From assembly GCF_963666745.1 (NCBI RefSeq), contig NZ_OY762961.1:2911274-2975273 (forward strand): DNA of 64,000 nt. The letters are read 5' to 3'. Below the pieces are notes generated by a model. It worked only from the letters and a program-made list of their open reading frames with translations. It did not search any database and was not told the origin of the DNA. Positions 1-9,610 of this stretch are shown piece after piece; the stretch's first letter is position 1; every line of letters begins with the position of its first letter. This DNA is from an uncultured Desulfuromonas sp. (lineage in GTDB: Bacteria; Desulfobacterota; Desulfuromonadia; Desulfuromonadales; Desulfuromonadaceae). The position numbers and the translations under genes were made by a program.

Positions 1-1545
1 GCCCGACTTCTGGAATATCCAGACCTTCCCGTAGCAGGTTAATACCAATCAGCACATCAAAGTCGCCTTGGCGCAAACTGCGGATGATCTCCATCCGCTC
101 GACCGTGTCGATATCGGAATGCAAATAACGCACGCGAATACCGATCTCTTCCAGATAATCAGTTAAATCCTCGGCCATGCGCTTTGTCAACGTAGTGACC
201 AGAATGCGCGCCCCAGTGGGAATGGTGGTGCGGATCTGATCGACCAGATCATCGACCTGCTGCTGTGCCGGACGGATCTCAATGGGTGGATCAACCAAAC
301 CGGTAGGGCGAACGATCTGCTCGACCACAACGCCCTGTGCTTTTTCCAGTTCATAATCTGCCGGTGTCGCCGACACGTAGACAGTCTGCAGATGTTTCGC
401 CTCAAATTCCTCGAATTTCATGGGCCGGTTATCGAGCGCTGAAGGCAGTCGAAAGCCATAGGCGACCAGGTTTTCCTTACGTGAGCGATCACCGCGATAC
501 ATGGCCCCGACCTGCGAGACACTGACATGACTTTCGTCGATAAATAGTAATGCATCGTCAGGAAAGTAATCGAACAGGGTCGCTGGAGGTTCCCCTTCGC
601 CTCGGCCATCCATATAGCGAGAATAGTTCTCGATGCCCTGGCAATAGCCCATCTCCTCCATGACCTCAATATCGAACATGGTGCGCTGTTCAATACGCTG
701 GGCTTCAATCAGCTGGTTGCGATCCCGGAAGTAAACAATGCGCTGTTGCAGTTCATCCTGAATCTGTTTGATGGCCCGCTCCAGGGTCGGACGCGTCGCC
801 ACATAGTGACTAGCCGGGAAGATGCTGGTTTTGGTCAGCTTATCGATGACCGTGCCGCGCAGCGGATCGATCTCGCTGATGGTGTCAATCTCATCGCCAA
901 AAAACTCAATGCGCAGCGCTAAGTCCTCCTCATAGGCAGGAAAAATCTCGACACTGTCGCCACGCACCCGGAAGGTGCCACGGTGAAAGTCGGCATCATT
1001 ACGTTGGTACTGGATCTCAACCAGTTTCTTCAACAGCGTGTTGCGTTCCAGCTCCATGCCCACTTCCAGGCCGACCAACATGCCGAAGTAAGCTTCCGGA
1101 GAACCAAGGCCATAGATGCACGACACTGAAGCGACAATCAGCACATCTCGCCGGGTCAGCAGGCTACGCGTAGCACTATGCCTCAGCTTATCAATCTCTT
1201 CATTGATGGAGGAATCCTTCTCAATAAAGGTGTCGGTGCTGGCGACATAGGCTTCCGGCTGATAGTAATCGTAATAGGAAACGAAATATTCGACGGCGTT
1301 ATTGGGAAACAACTCACGAAACTCGCCGTACAACTGGGCAGCCAATGTTTTATTGTGCGCCAGCACCAAAGTTGGGCGCTGCACCCGCTCAATGACATTG
1401 GCCATGGTAAAGGTTTTACCACTTCCGGTGACGCCGAGCAGTACCTGATGTTGCGCGCCATCTTCAAGGCCTTCCACCAGTTCCTCAATCGCTTTGGGCT
1501 GATCCCCGGCCGGCGCGTAGGTAGATTTTAAGCTGAATTTTGCCA
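1..1545 (-). CDS. uvrB: UvrABC excinuclease subunit B (partial, C-terminus outside window)
   Basis: UvrB is the DNA-damage-verifying helicase-like subunit of nucleotide excision repair; it is loaded by UvrA and recruits UvrC. Translating the minus strand from the ATG at 1545 gives 515 codons that stay open to the window edge, against about 670 residues in the full family. Visible are the Walker A loop (GVTGSGKT, near residue 40), the aromatic beta-hairpin stretch [14 protein letters not shown] that probes the DNA, the DESH box in helicase motif II, and [15 protein letters not shown] just before the window ends. The final helicase motif and the UvrC-binding C-terminal domain are missing only because of truncation by the window. 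It stands alone here; the next gene is separated by a hairpin. Identification is firm. Confidence 0.97.
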
Positions 1546-1660
1546 TGTGTTTCTTTCAAAACAAAGAGAAGCTCAAACAGATAAAAGAGAACCATAGCAT
1601 GAGTGGGTTAGACAGACCAAGAAAGGACGGTTTGAATCTTAAATAGACCGCCAACTGAAA

Positions 1661-1690
1661 ACGGGATAGCCCCGCTTGGGGCTATCCCGT
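1661..1690. terminator. Perfect 13-bp stem hairpin, likely terminator of the SprA-type gene
   Basis: Arms ACGGGATAGCCCC and GGGGCTATCCCGT enclose a 4-nt loop. Read on the minus strand it lies 28 bases after the stop of the SprA-type gene and is followed by TTTC, a weak U-tract. It sits between that gene and uvrB, both on the minus strand, so it would separate the two transcripts. Confidence 0.65.
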
Positions 1691-1718
1691 TCATTATTTT
1701 GGATTGGCTGTAACCGGA

Positions 1719-2564
1719 TCAGGCGACGGCGCCACCAAATTGACTGGAAAGCGTCTGCCCTTGATCGTCACTATCCATCGAGGAACTGGGTGTCATGCTG
1801 GAAACGGTTGCCGCACGTTCAACCATGGCACTCCCCTGTGCTGATTGTTCGGACATCAACTCGGCCTGGGCCTGAGCACGCATACGGCTGGCCTGGGCGG
1901 CGACGTTACGATCCTGAGAAGACGGCTGAGCTGGAGCCAGAGCAGCAGCGCGAATGACATCCGCTTTTTCCATAGTCGCCTGAGGATCACCTGGGATGGC
2001 ACTCATGTCGACGTTAACCTCACCGGAAACCGCATAGCGCTTTCCATCCGGCCCGGTTTCATAGGTCAGAGACGGGGACCCGGTATAAGTACCGCCAACC
2101 GCAGCATGAGCCGCTTCATGCACCTGGACCTCGCGATCTCTCTGCGCCAAGTCCTGGACCTGCTGTTGCTCATCCTCGGTCAGTTGCGGAGATGAGGATT
2201 CACGGCCCTGTTCCGATTCTCCAGATTCAGCCGTTTCCTGTCCTTCATTCATCTCTTTAACCGGCTCGCTCTGCTCTTCAGCGACGGAAGAACCATCTTC
2301 ACCGCTGGCCTGAGTTGCGCCAGGGTCGCTAACAGGAGCGGCCGTGCCGTTTTGCTGCTGGCCAGCCATGGAGGCTTGACGCCCTTGCGCACTCAGTTGT
2401 ACGGAATCGACAACCCTGAGGGGTGACGTCTCAGAATCAGCAGGCGCTGTTGTACTTTCACCGTAGTTGCTGACTTGAGCGGCCATGTTTCCCTGCCGGG
2501 CCGATGTCATGTAAGCAGCAACCTGAAGGGCTTGGGGATCTGTTGTGGTAATCGATACGGCCAT
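1719..2564 (-). CDS. SprA-family putative metalloprotease
   Basis: This 281-residue protein has two parts. Residues 1-130 are low complexity, rich in Ser, Gln, Glu and Ala, and probably disordered. Residues 130-235 form a conserved core with the zinc-metallopeptidase signature HEAAH (149-153), followed by a Gly/Tyr-rich segment (GPDGKRYAVSGEVNVD) and then an Ala/Gln-rich helix. This matches the SprA-related family of putative metalloproteases found in many proteobacteria; its substrate is not established. No signal peptide is visible. The gene is monocistronic, with a ~1 kb non-coding stretch upstream and a hairpin downstream. The HExxH motif and the following block support the family call; proteolytic activity is inference. 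Confidence 0.75.
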   Translation of the reverse strand: MAVSITTTDPQALQVAAYMTSARQGNMAAQVSNYGESTTAPADSETSPLRVVDSVQLSAQGRQASMAGQQQNGTAAPVSDPGATQASGEDGSSVAEEQSEPVKEMNEGQETAESGESEQGRESSSPQLTEDEQQQVQDLAQRDREVQVHEAAHAAVGGTYTGSPSLTYETGPDGKRYAVSGEVNVDMSAIPGDPQATMEKADVIRAAALAPAQPSSQDRNVAAQASRMRAQAQAELMSEQSAQGSAMVERAATVSSMTPSSSMDSDDQGQTLSSQFGGAVA

Positions 2565-3054
2565 GATTTTCCCTCCCCGAAATTATGTCGAGGATGACTT
2601 AGTGACGCAAAAACAACACGCCTAACTTAAAAACTATAGCACAAAGTTTTGCGATTTCCAGTTAAAAGCACGATAAAAAAGGGACTTAGCTTATATAGCT
2701 CTGACAGTTACGGGCAACAAACACTGGTAAAATTGCCTTCAGCGACTTTCCCTCATATCCATCGTTCGCGGAGTTTATAAAGTGCATAACTAATGCGCTA
2801 CAGGCAAACGACATCTGCTGAGAAGATTTGATGCGCTCGCAGAATGACCTTCGCCGCGACCGAACGCGAGATGAGGTATAAAAATATTCAGAGCAGGGCG
2901 GGCACTGCCCGCACGGTTAAGGGTGGCCCCACAGAGAGGATAGAGAAAAATCCGGGGTCATTCTCAAGGGTTTACGTCATTTGATGATGAGAAGCACGAT
3001 TCGCCGAGCTGACACACGGCTGAAAACCTTTAGTGGAGCCCATGGCCGGGCGAC

Positions 3055-3103
3055 CACCATCTCTGATGGTGTAAGCAAGACGAAAATCGCATTTTCGGCT
3101 TGC
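3055..3103. repeat. Two adjacent inverted repeats
   Basis: CACCATC/GATGGTG (3055-3061 with 3065-3071, loop TCT) is followed directly by GCAAG-A-CGAAAAT / ATTTTCG-G-CTTGC (3075-3087 with 3091-3103, loop CGC, one mismatch). Either could fold in RNA or as cruciform DNA. Function unknown. Confidence 0.6.
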
Positions 3104-3332
3104 GTTATTGGGAAACACAGGAGGTGTTTATCCAATATTCTCTTTGATGCGATGAGCCGAATCAGTGAAGCATCACGGAAACTGGCCCATTGTCGATTGG
3201 TCCAGGTTCAGGAGATGTTCAGCCGGTTTTGGAGATTTTATGGTCCCCAAAAGGGAACAAATTGCTCTATCCAACACCATCCGTTGCCGATTCTACGTTC
3301 CCTCGTGGCATGGGCTTCGGCGCCCACACGTC

Positions 3333-3362
3333 GAGCCACTTTTGCGTCGACAAAAGTGGCTC
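3333..3362. repeat. Perfect 12-bp inverted repeat, 6-nt loop
   Basis: GAGCCACTTTTG at 3333-3344 and CAAAAGTGGCTC at 3351-3362 flank the loop CGTCGA. There is no U-tract on either side, so it is not an obvious intrinsic terminator. It lies inside the gene-free stretch before cysS and may be the core of a dispersed palindromic repeat. Confidence 0.7.
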
Positions 3363-3559
3363 ATAATCGACTCCCGACAGTGCACCCTGTCGGGTTCCCT
3401 CACGCCAAGCACTTACACCGCGATGTCGGCAAAACTCGCCCAGTCTGCATCCGTCCTCAAACATGTTGCCGACATCCCTCGCGGTGACATTCATTCCGTT
3501 CGGTGCTGCTGAACGGGAGGACTGAGGTGCTTACTGCTTAAAAAGGTTGCCTACCCAGT

Positions 3560-5005
3560 TTATTTAATTTTCCAGTCGGTGCCCCCGGCACCGTCCAACA
3601 GCAAAATACCTTTGTCTGCCAGCTCATCGCGAATGGCATCGGAACGGGCAAAGTCTTTGTCCTGGCGTGCCTGAAGGCGATCAGCGATCAGCGCTTCAAT
3701 CTCCTCGACGGTGATGTTCAAATCAGCCAGTGCGGCCATGCGCTGCTGGTTGAGCCATTCCTTTGGCTCGGAACCAAACATGCCCAGCACCTTACCCAGT
3801 TCGAGGAAGGTGTCGTACAGCGAACGTACCGATGCCACCAGATCGGCTTTTTTGCTGAACTTCTTGGTGGCCATGAGGCGGTTCATGGTGCGAATGCCTT
3901 CAAACAGATAGCCGATGGCCTGGGCGGTGTTGAAGTCATCGTCCATGGCCTCACGGAACTTGGCGGCCAGTTCGGCCCCATCCGTGGCTTCAACTTCACT
4001 CGGCGGGCACACGGCCAGCACCTCGGCCGCTGCCTGTAGTCCCTCGTAGAAGCGAGACAAGCCGAGACGCGCTTCTTTAAGGTTCTGGTCGGAGAAATCA
4101 ATGGGCGAACGGTAGTGAGCCGACAGGATGAAGAAGCGCACTACTTCCGGATCGTAGGTTTTGAGGATGTCGCGGATGGTGAAGAAATTGCCCAGCGACT
4201 TGCTCATCTTCTCCTGATTAACGTTGACGAAGCCGTTGTGCAGCCAGTATTTGACGAACGGCTGGCCGGTGGCCGCCTCACTTTGGGCGATCTCATTTTC
4301 ATGGTGGGGAAAGACCAGGTCTTTGCCACCGCCGTGAATATCGAAGGATTCACCGAGATATTCCATGCCCATGGCCGAACACTCGATGTGCCAGCCGGGA
4401 CGCCCTTTGCCCCACGGCGATTCCCAGAACGGCTCGCCGGGTTTGGCCGCCTTCCACAGGGCAAAGTCCATGGGGTTGCGTTTTTTCTCGCCAGGCGCAA
4501 TGCGGGCACCGGCCTGCATCTCGTCGAGATTGCGCTTGCTCAACTTGAGATAGTCGTTAAAACTTTCCACGGCAAAATAGACGTCGCCGTCACTGGGGTA
4601 GGCTTTGCCGTTGGCAATCAGCCGCTCAACCAGCGCAATGATATGGTCGATGTGCTCGGTGGCCTTGGGCTGTACCGTCGGCAGATCAAGACCGAGACGC
4701 GCCATATCCTCATCAAACGCCTGAATGAATTCCTCGGACAACTGCTGGCTGGTGATGCCGCGCTCGTTGGCGCGGTTGATGATCTTGTCATCGACATCGG
4801 TGTAGTTGCGCACGTAGGTGACATCATAGCCGCTGTACTTCAGGTAGCGATAGACAATGTCAAAGACGATGTTGGCGCGGGCATGGCCGATATGGCAGTA
4901 GTCGTACACGGTAACACCGCACACATACATGCCGACCTTGCCGGGCACACGGGGTTCAAACAGTTCTTTCTGGCCACTAAGGGTATTGTAAACGCGTAAA
5001 CTCAT
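3560..5005 (-). CDS. cysS: Cysteinyl-tRNA synthetase
   Basis: A class I aminoacyl-tRNA synthetase of 481 residues that charges tRNA-Cys in the cytoplasm, of normal length for the bacterial family. The HIGH signature is at residues 38-41, preceded by the zinc-ligand Cys of MYVCG. KMSKS is near residues 266-270 in the stretch [10 protein letters not shown]. The [10 protein letters not shown] segment carries further zinc and cysteine-site residues. The C-terminal part contains the DALR-type helical domain and ends GTDWKIK. It lies 24 bases downstream of glnS on the same strand and may share its transcript. The start ATG at 5005 fits the family N-terminus ([12 protein letters not shown]). Confidence 0.98.
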   Translation of the reverse strand: MSLRVYNTLSGQKELFEPRVPGKVGMYVCGVTVYDYCHIGHARANIVFDIVYRYLKYSGYDVTYVRNYTDVDDKIINRANERGITSQQLSEEFIQAFDEDMARLGLDLPTVQPKATEHIDHIIALVERLIANGKAYPSDGDVYFAVESFNDYLKLSKRNLDEMQAGARIAPGEKKRNPMDFALWKAAKPGEPFWESPWGKGRPGWHIECSAMGMEYLGESFDIHGGGKDLVFPHHENEIAQSEAATGQPFVKYWLHNGFVNVNQEKMSKSLGNFFTIRDILKTYDPEVVRFFILSAHYRSPIDFSDQNLKEARLGLSRFYEGLQAAAEVLAVCPPSEVEATDGAELAAKFREAMDDDFNTAQAIGYLFEGIRTMNRLMATKKFSKKADLVASVRSLYDTFLELGKVLGMFGSEPKEWLNQQRMAALADLNITVEEIEALIADRLQARQDKDFARSDAIRDELADKGILLLDGAGGTDWKIK

Positions 5006-5029
5006 CGTTCCTCTCTTGTGGATACGGTA

Positions 5030-6706
5030 CTATTTTTCTTTGGCCCACGAATCACGCAGGGTTACGGTGCGGTTGAACACCAGGGCGTCGGGTCGCGAAT
5101 CGCGACTGTCGACACAAAAATAACCGAGACGTTCAAACTGATAGGCTTGCCCGGCCGTGGCCGAAGCCAGACCCGGTTCAGCATAGCAGGGGGACAGCAC
5201 CTTCATCGACTCGGGATTGATCTCATCGCGGAAGTCCACATCCTTGTTCGCGCCCGGACTTTCAACGTTGAACAGGCGATCGTACTGACGCACCTCGACC
5301 GGCAAGGCCGAAGCCGCGGACACCCAGTGAATGATCCCCTTGACCTTGCGCCCTTCGGGAGCCGCGCCCAGAGTGGCGGGATCATGGCTGCAACGCAGCT
5401 CCACCACCTCACCGGCATCGTTGTAAATCACCTCTTCGCACTTGACCACATAGCCGTAGCGCAGGCGCACCTCGCGACCGGGGCCGAGACGGAAAAACTT
5501 CTTTGGAGGATCTTCCATGAAATCTTCGCGCTCAATATACACTTCGCGGCTGAACGGGATCTGCCGTTGGCCCATCTCCGGTTTTTGCGGATGGATCGGG
5601 GCGCTGAACATCTCCTCCTGCCCTTCGGGGTAGTCGGTAATCACCAGTTTGAGGGGATCAAGCACGCACATGGCGCGCGGCGCTTCGTCATTCAGCTCCT
5701 CACGTACGCAATCTTCCAGTACGCTCATGTCGATCCAACTGTCGCTCTTGCCGACGCCGATCCGCTCGCAGAAGGTGCGAATCGCTTTGGCCGGGAAGCC
5801 GCGGCGGCGCATGCCGACCAGAGTGGGCATACGGGGATCATCCCACCCGGAAACATGCTTTTCCGCCACCAGCTGTTGCAGCTTGCGCTTGCTCATCACC
5901 GTGTAACCAAGATTGAGGCGGGCAAACTCGTACTGGCGTGGGGCAAAGATGCCCAGCTGCTCGATAAACCAGTCGTACAACGGGCGATGGTCGGCAAACT
6001 CCAGGGTACAGATCGAGTGGGTAATCTGTTCAATAGAATCAGACTGACCATGGGCAAAGTCGTACATGGGATAGATGCACCAGGCATCGCCGGTACGATG
6101 GTGATGCGCCTTGAGGATGCGGTACATGGCCGGGTCGCGCAGATTCATGTTGGGTGCGGCCATATCGATCTTGGCGCGTAGCACCTTTTCGCCATCCTTG
6201 AACTCGCCGTTGCGCATGCGCTCGAACAGGTCGAGATTTTCTTCGACACTGCGGTCACGATGCGGGCTGTTTTGGCCCGGCTCGGTCAGGGTGCCGCGCA
6301 GTTCTCGCATCTGTTCGCCGGTGAGATCATCGACGTAGGCTTTGCCCGCTTTGATCAGTTGCACGGCAAAGGCGTAGAGCTGTTCAAAATAGTTGGAGGC
6401 GTAGTATTCGTGTTCACCCCAGTCAAAGCCGAGCCAACGCACATCGTCCTTAATCGCGTCAATGAACTCGGTCTCCTCTTTGACCGGATTCGTATCGTCA
6501 AAACGCAGGTGGCAAACGCCGCCCATTTCTTCAGCCACCCCAAAGTTGAGACAGATCGATTTAGCATGACCGATGTGCAGATAGCCGTTGGGCTCCGGCG
6601 GAAAACGGGTGGCCAGGCGGCCGTCGTGTTTCTTATTGGCCAGATCTTCGACAATGATATTGCGAATAAAATCTTTAGGCTGGGTTTCAGTCGCCTCGGT
6701 ACTCAT
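5030..6706 (-). CDS. glnS: Glutaminyl-tRNA synthetase
   Basis: A 558-residue class I synthetase that attaches glutamine directly to tRNA-Gln. The signature [15 protein letters not shown] lies at residues 36-50, with HIGH at 44-47, and the second ATP-binding motif MSKRK begins near residue 271. Two C-terminal anticodon-binding beta-barrels follow, with segments such as [23 protein letters not shown]. The length matches E. coli GlnRS (about 554). Its start overlaps the ispF stop by 4 bases (ATGA), which implies translational coupling. Many bacteria lack GlnRS and use GatCAB instead; whether this genome has both cannot be seen here. Confidence 0.98.
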   Translation of the reverse strand: MSTEATETQPKDFIRNIIVEDLANKKHDGRLATRFPPEPNGYLHIGHAKSICLNFGVAEEMGGVCHLRFDDTNPVKEETEFIDAIKDDVRWLGFDWGEHEYYASNYFEQLYAFAVQLIKAGKAYVDDLTGEQMRELRGTLTEPGQNSPHRDRSVEENLDLFERMRNGEFKDGEKVLRAKIDMAAPNMNLRDPAMYRILKAHHHRTGDAWCIYPMYDFAHGQSDSIEQITHSICTLEFADHRPLYDWFIEQLGIFAPRQYEFARLNLGYTVMSKRKLQQLVAEKHVSGWDDPRMPTLVGMRRRGFPAKAIRTFCERIGVGKSDSWIDMSVLEDCVREELNDEAPRAMCVLDPLKLVITDYPEGQEEMFSAPIHPQKPEMGQRQIPFSREVYIEREDFMEDPPKKFFRLGPGREVRLRYGYVVKCEEVIYNDAGEVVELRCSHDPATLGAAPEGRKVKGIIHWVSAASALPVEVRQYDRLFNVESPGANKDVDFRDEINPESMKVLSPCYAEPGLASATAGQAYQFERLGYFCVDSRDSRPDALVFNRTVTLRDSWAKEK

Positions 6707-7215
6707 AATTGCGCGATCACCTTTCCTTGGTTGTGCTGATTTCGTCGTGTCAGAAGAACCACAGCTTGGGCGGAGATGCCTTCCTGCTGTCCTTCAAAAC
6801 CTAATTTTTCCGTAGTGGTTGCCTTGACGTTGATCTGGTCGGGGCTGGCCTGACAGATCCGGGCAATGTTCTCGACCATCTGCGGCAGATACTCGGCCAG
6901 CCGGGGCCGCTGGGCAACAATGGTACTGTCGAGATTGCCGAGGCGCCAGCCGCGCGTCGCGGCCAGCTCAATCACCCTTTGTAGCAGAGTCAGACTGGAA
7001 ATGCCTTTAAATTGTGGATCCGTGTCGGGAAAATGTTGGCCGATATCACCGGCAGCCAAAGCGCCGAGAATGGCATCACAGATGGCATGCAGCAACACAT
7101 CGGCATCGGAATGACCGAGCAGGCCGAGACTATGGGGCACGTCAACGCCCCCTAAAATCAGCTTGCGATCTTCGACCAGACGATGCACGTCATAACCTTG
7201 CCCAATACGCATCAT
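6703..7215 (-). CDS. ispF: 2-C-methyl-D-erythritol 2,4-cyclodiphosphate synthase
   Basis: IspF cyclises CDP-ME 2-phosphate to ME-cyclodiphosphate in the non-mevalonate isoprenoid pathway. The 170-residue protein shows the N-terminal GQGYDVHR metal-binding motif (Asp and His ligands), [19 protein letters not shown] with the third ligand, [15 protein letters not shown], and the C-terminal [15 protein letters not shown] motif. Its start overlaps the ispD stop by 4 bases and its stop overlaps the glnS start by 4 bases. The ispD-ispF-glnS run is therefore tightly coupled. Confidence 0.98.
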   Translation of the reverse strand: MMRIGQGYDVHRLVEDRKLILGGVDVPHSLGLLGHSDADVLLHAICDAILGALAAGDIGQHFPDTDPQFKGISSLTLLQRVIELAATRGWRLGNLDSTIVAQRPRLAEYLPQMVENIARICQASPDQINVKATTTEKLGFEGQQEGISAQAVVLLTRRNQHNQGKVIAQL

Positions 7216-7913
7216 TTGTTTCGCCTCTCATCGTTCGCCAAAAAGGCTTCAGCAACCAGCAGATCTTCCGGCGTGGTGATCTTGATATTGCGGTAACTGC
7301 CTTCGACCACGGCCACCGGCTTGCCCTGCCATTCCAACAGAGACGCATCATCAGTCCCAGTGTAGTTCTGTTCATACGCCAGACGATGTGCGGTCATAAT
7401 TTCGTGATAGCGAAATGCCTGTGGAGTCTGCGCCGCCCACAGACGTTTGCGTTCTGGTGTAGCAACGACAAAACCATTGTCCACTTCCTTGATGGTGTCC
7501 TTCACCGGAACGCCGACCACGCAGCGACCTGACACATCAACCGCCTTTAGTACACCATCCAGCAGGTCGCCGTCAAACAAAGGTCGCACTCCGTCATGAA
7601 TCAACACAATATCGTTGTCATCGGCGCGACAGGCTTCAAGACCAAGACGCACGGAATCCTGACGTTCTTGCCCACCGGCAATAACGTCACGCACCTTTGT
7701 GAAACCTCCGGGTTCAATAATGTCCTGACGACAAAATCCGACCTGATCAGCGGGAGCAATGACATAGATGTGGTCAACGCAGGGATGTTCTTGGAAAGCA
7801 GACAGGGTATGCGCAAGGACAGGACGTCCCTGCAAACATAAATACTGCTTATGCACAGAGGTCCCCATGCGGCGGCCAAGCCCCGCTGCGGGAATCAAGA
7901 CAATGACACTCAT
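7212..7913 (-). CDS. ispD: 2-C-methyl-D-erythritol 4-phosphate cytidylyltransferase
   Basis: IspD transfers CMP from CTP to methylerythritol phosphate, two steps before IspF. The N-terminal nucleotide-binding loop [10 protein letters not shown], the [12 protein letters not shown] segment and the C-terminal [14 protein letters not shown] are typical. I place the start at 7913 ([11 protein letters not shown]), giving 233 residues, because this matches the family N-terminus and has GAGG just upstream. The upstream in-frame ATGs at 7937 and 7922 would add eight or three residues without a clear ribosome binding site. It overlaps ispF by 4 bases, so the two consecutive enzymes are coupled. Confidence 0.97.
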   Translation of the reverse strand: MSVIVLIPAAGLGRRMGTSVHKQYLCLQGRPVLAHTLSAFQEHPCVDHIYVIAPADQVGFCRQDIIEPGGFTKVRDVIAGGQERQDSVRLGLEACRADDNDIVLIHDGVRPLFDGDLLDGVLKAVDVSGRCVVGVPVKDTIKEVDNGFVVATPERKRLWAAQTPQAFRYHEIMTAHRLAYEQNYTGTDDASLLEWQGKPVAVVEGSYRNIKITTPEDLLVAEAFLANDERRNK

Positions 7914-7960
7914 GAGCCTCATGCCAGACCGCTGCAAAAAAATGCAGCAGCAAAAGAAAC

Positions 7961-7983
7961 GACCAGGCTGTCATAGCCTGGTC
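7961..7983 (-). terminator. Terminator after carD
   Basis: The 9-bp stem GACCAGGCT/AGCCTGGTC has a 5-nt loop. Read on the minus strand it lies 25 bases past the carD stop and is followed by GTTTCTTTTG. It probably terminates carD or reduces read-through into ispD. A second small inverted repeat, GCTGCA(A)6TGCAGC at 7931-7948, lies next to it. Confidence 0.7.
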
Positions 7984-8007
7984 GTTAAGATTGTTATGTT
8001 AGGCTGC

Positions 8008-8496
8008 CTAGTTATGAAAAACGCGTTCGACCCGACTACAGATCTGGTCTTCAGCCACGCCTTCGGCAAAAGCGACTTCCTTGACCACCAGACGGCGCGC
8101 CAATTCAAGCACCTTTTTTTCACCATAGGACAGTTCCTTGCCGTTGCCGATCACATACAGTTCACGCAAGACAGCGGCAACTTCCAGCAGGTCACCGGAC
8201 TTGATTTTTTCGTTGTACTCCCGCTGACGTCGGCTCCAGGAGGAAATACTCCCAGCCATGGCATCGGTATTCTGAAGCACGTCATAAACTTTCTGAACGT
8301 GTGCCTTATCAACCAAACCACGCATACCTACCTGCTCGGCATTGGCCGTGGGAACCATAATCGTCATGTCACTGTCACAAATACGCAGGACATAAAAATC
8401 GTGCTCCTCCCCCGAGAATTCTTTGGTCTCAATGGCCTCGATAATTCCAACACCTTGAGCAGGATAAACCGCCTTATCCCCAACATTAAACAACAT
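8008..8496 (-). CDS. CarD/CdnL-family RNA polymerase-interacting regulator
   Basis: A 162-residue protein of the CarD_CdnL_TRCF family, which binds the RNA polymerase beta subunit and stabilises open complexes, often at rRNA promoters. The N-terminal Tudor-like RNAP-interaction domain starts FNVGDKAVYPAQGVGIIEAI. The C-terminal helical DNA-binding part includes the conserved Trp in SISSWSRRQREYNEKIKSG and the LARRLVVKEVAFAEG helix. The length equals that of typical delta-proteobacterial CdnL. It stands upstream of ispD on the same strand with a hairpin between, an order familiar from Geobacter relatives. Confidence 0.93.
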   Translation of the reverse strand: MLFNVGDKAVYPAQGVGIIEAIETKEFSGEEHDFYVLRICDSDMTIMVPTANAEQVGMRGLVDKAHVQKVYDVLQNTDAMAGSISSWSRRQREYNEKIKSGDLLEVAAVLRELYVIGNGKELSYGEKKVLELARRLVVKEVAFAEGVAEDQICSRVERVFHN

Positions 8497-8724
8497 GATA
8501 CGCCCTCACTACTTACTCTCTTGCCGCAATTCTAGGCTGGCAACAAACCGTTTTAACCGATGAAGAGCCGTCTCTCCACCCTCCCCTATTTTTATTGCAA
8601 CAAGTTTCCATTCTACACAACCGAAGAAAAACCGTCAAGAAATGCCCTGACATTTTGTTTCTTTTTGCTGGCATCACGACAAAGGGTGTGTTAGTCTGAT
8701 CAACTTTTCACAGGAGTTGTCGTT

Positions 8725-9597
8725 ATGTTTTTGCGTTTAACACTGATCCTGCTGGCGGTTTTATTGCTACAATTTTCACAGGTTAGTTTCGCTAAAGCCA
8801 CAGCCCCGGGCTTTGCGGACAGCCTGTTCTCTGAAGGCGACTATTTTCGCGCCATCACCGAGTACAAACGTTTCCTTTACGATCATCCTGACAACACAAA
8901 CGCGCCCCGAGCCCAACTCAACATCGCACGCTGCTATCTGCAGGCGGAACGCTGGGACGAGGCATCAAACGCACTAGAACGCGTTATTGCCGCTTTTCCC
9001 ACCTCTCTTGAAGCCGATCTGGCCCGGATTCTTAGCCTGGAAAGCACCTTCAAACAAGGGAACTACCCGGCAACATTACAAGCGGATGGCGAGACAGCCC
9101 TCAACAGTCCGGCACTACTCGATCAACAACAACGTCTACGCATCTGGGCCTTAGCATACCAAGGCAACTACCAGAAAGCGTTCTCACTCAACATGGATAG
9201 GCTGGGCTATCCAGACAAACAGGGCCTGAGAGAACTTGAACAATTGCCGGTTAAATCGCCGGCCCTGGCCGGAACACTTTCTGCGATTCTGCCTGGAAGC
9301 GGCCAACTGTATGCTGAGCGCTATCGCGAAGCAGGCTTGGCCCTTCTGCTTAATGCCGCCTTTCTGGCTGGAGGCCTCCAGGCTATTGATACCGGCAATG
9401 AAATCCTCGGCGGCATCCTGTTATTTTTTGAGGCGGGATGGTACGGCGGCAATATTTACAACGCTATGAACAGTGTGCATAAATACAACCGGGACCTGCA
9501 ACAGACGACACTGATGAACATCCGCCAGCGTAGCCACTTCTCTTTGCTCCTGGATGACACATCGACCATTCTTCAACTCACAGCACCTTTGGATTAA
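8725..9597 (+). CDS. Exported TPR protein with C-terminal membrane segments
   Basis: A 290-residue protein with an N-terminal signal sequence (hydrophobic residues 3-20, then FAKA). Tetratricopeptide-like helices follow at about 30-170 (DSLFSEGDYFRAITEYKRFLYDHP, AQLNIARCYLQAERWDEASNALERV split by a short linker). The C-terminal part begins with the motif SAILPGSGQLYAERYREAG, followed by two hydrophobic stretches (near 205-225 and 228-245). This P-G-x-GQ-Y motif recurs in small membrane domains of unknown role. AGGAG lies 8 bases before the ATG. It probably acts in the cell envelope; no specific function can be assigned. panE follows after 13 bases on the same strand. Confidence 0.7.
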   Translation: MFLRLTLILLAVLLLQFSQVSFAKATAPGFADSLFSEGDYFRAITEYKRFLYDHPDNTNAPRAQLNIARCYLQAERWDEASNALERVIAAFPTSLEADLARILSLESTFKQGNYPATLQADGETALNSPALLDQQQRLRIWALAYQGNYQKAFSLNMDRLGYPDKQGLRELEQLPVKSPALAGTLSAILPGSGQLYAERYREAGLALLLNAAFLAGGLQAIDTGNEILGGILLFFEAGWYGGNIYNAMNSVHKYNRDLQQTTLMNIRQRSHFSLLLDDTSTILQLTAPLD

Positions 9598-9610
9598 GAA
9601 AGCACCTACC

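Larger units (their letters stand above)
2565..3559. other. Non-coding stretch of ~1 kb with several inverted repeats
   Basis: No reading frame here looks like a real gene: those present on both strands lack a convincing ribosome binding site, overlap one another and have odd composition (Arg, His, Cys and Trp rich). Instead there are clustered inverted repeats. A 9-bp pair AGAATGACC/GGTCATTCT bounds 2841-2964. A GC hairpin GCGGGCA/TGCCCGC lies near 2896-2911. Two adjacent hairpins occupy 3055-3103, and a perfect 12-bp stem lies at 3333-3362. The stretch may be an intergenic repeat cluster, a decayed mobile element or the remains of a gene. It separates the SprA-type gene from cysS. Confidence 0.6.

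Noticed and set aside
2981-3512. Overlapping frames of 115-168 codons on the plus strand and one of 75 codons on the minus strand
   Set aside because: They overlap each other, lack ribosome binding sites, have Arg/His/Trp/Cys-rich composition and run across perfect inverted repeats; better explained as repeat-rich non-coding DNA.
5018-6181. Long plus-strand frame of 387 codons
   Set aside because: Entirely antisense to glnS, whose motifs are unmistakable; no independent signal. The same applies to the 294-codon frame at 4115-4999 opposite cysS.
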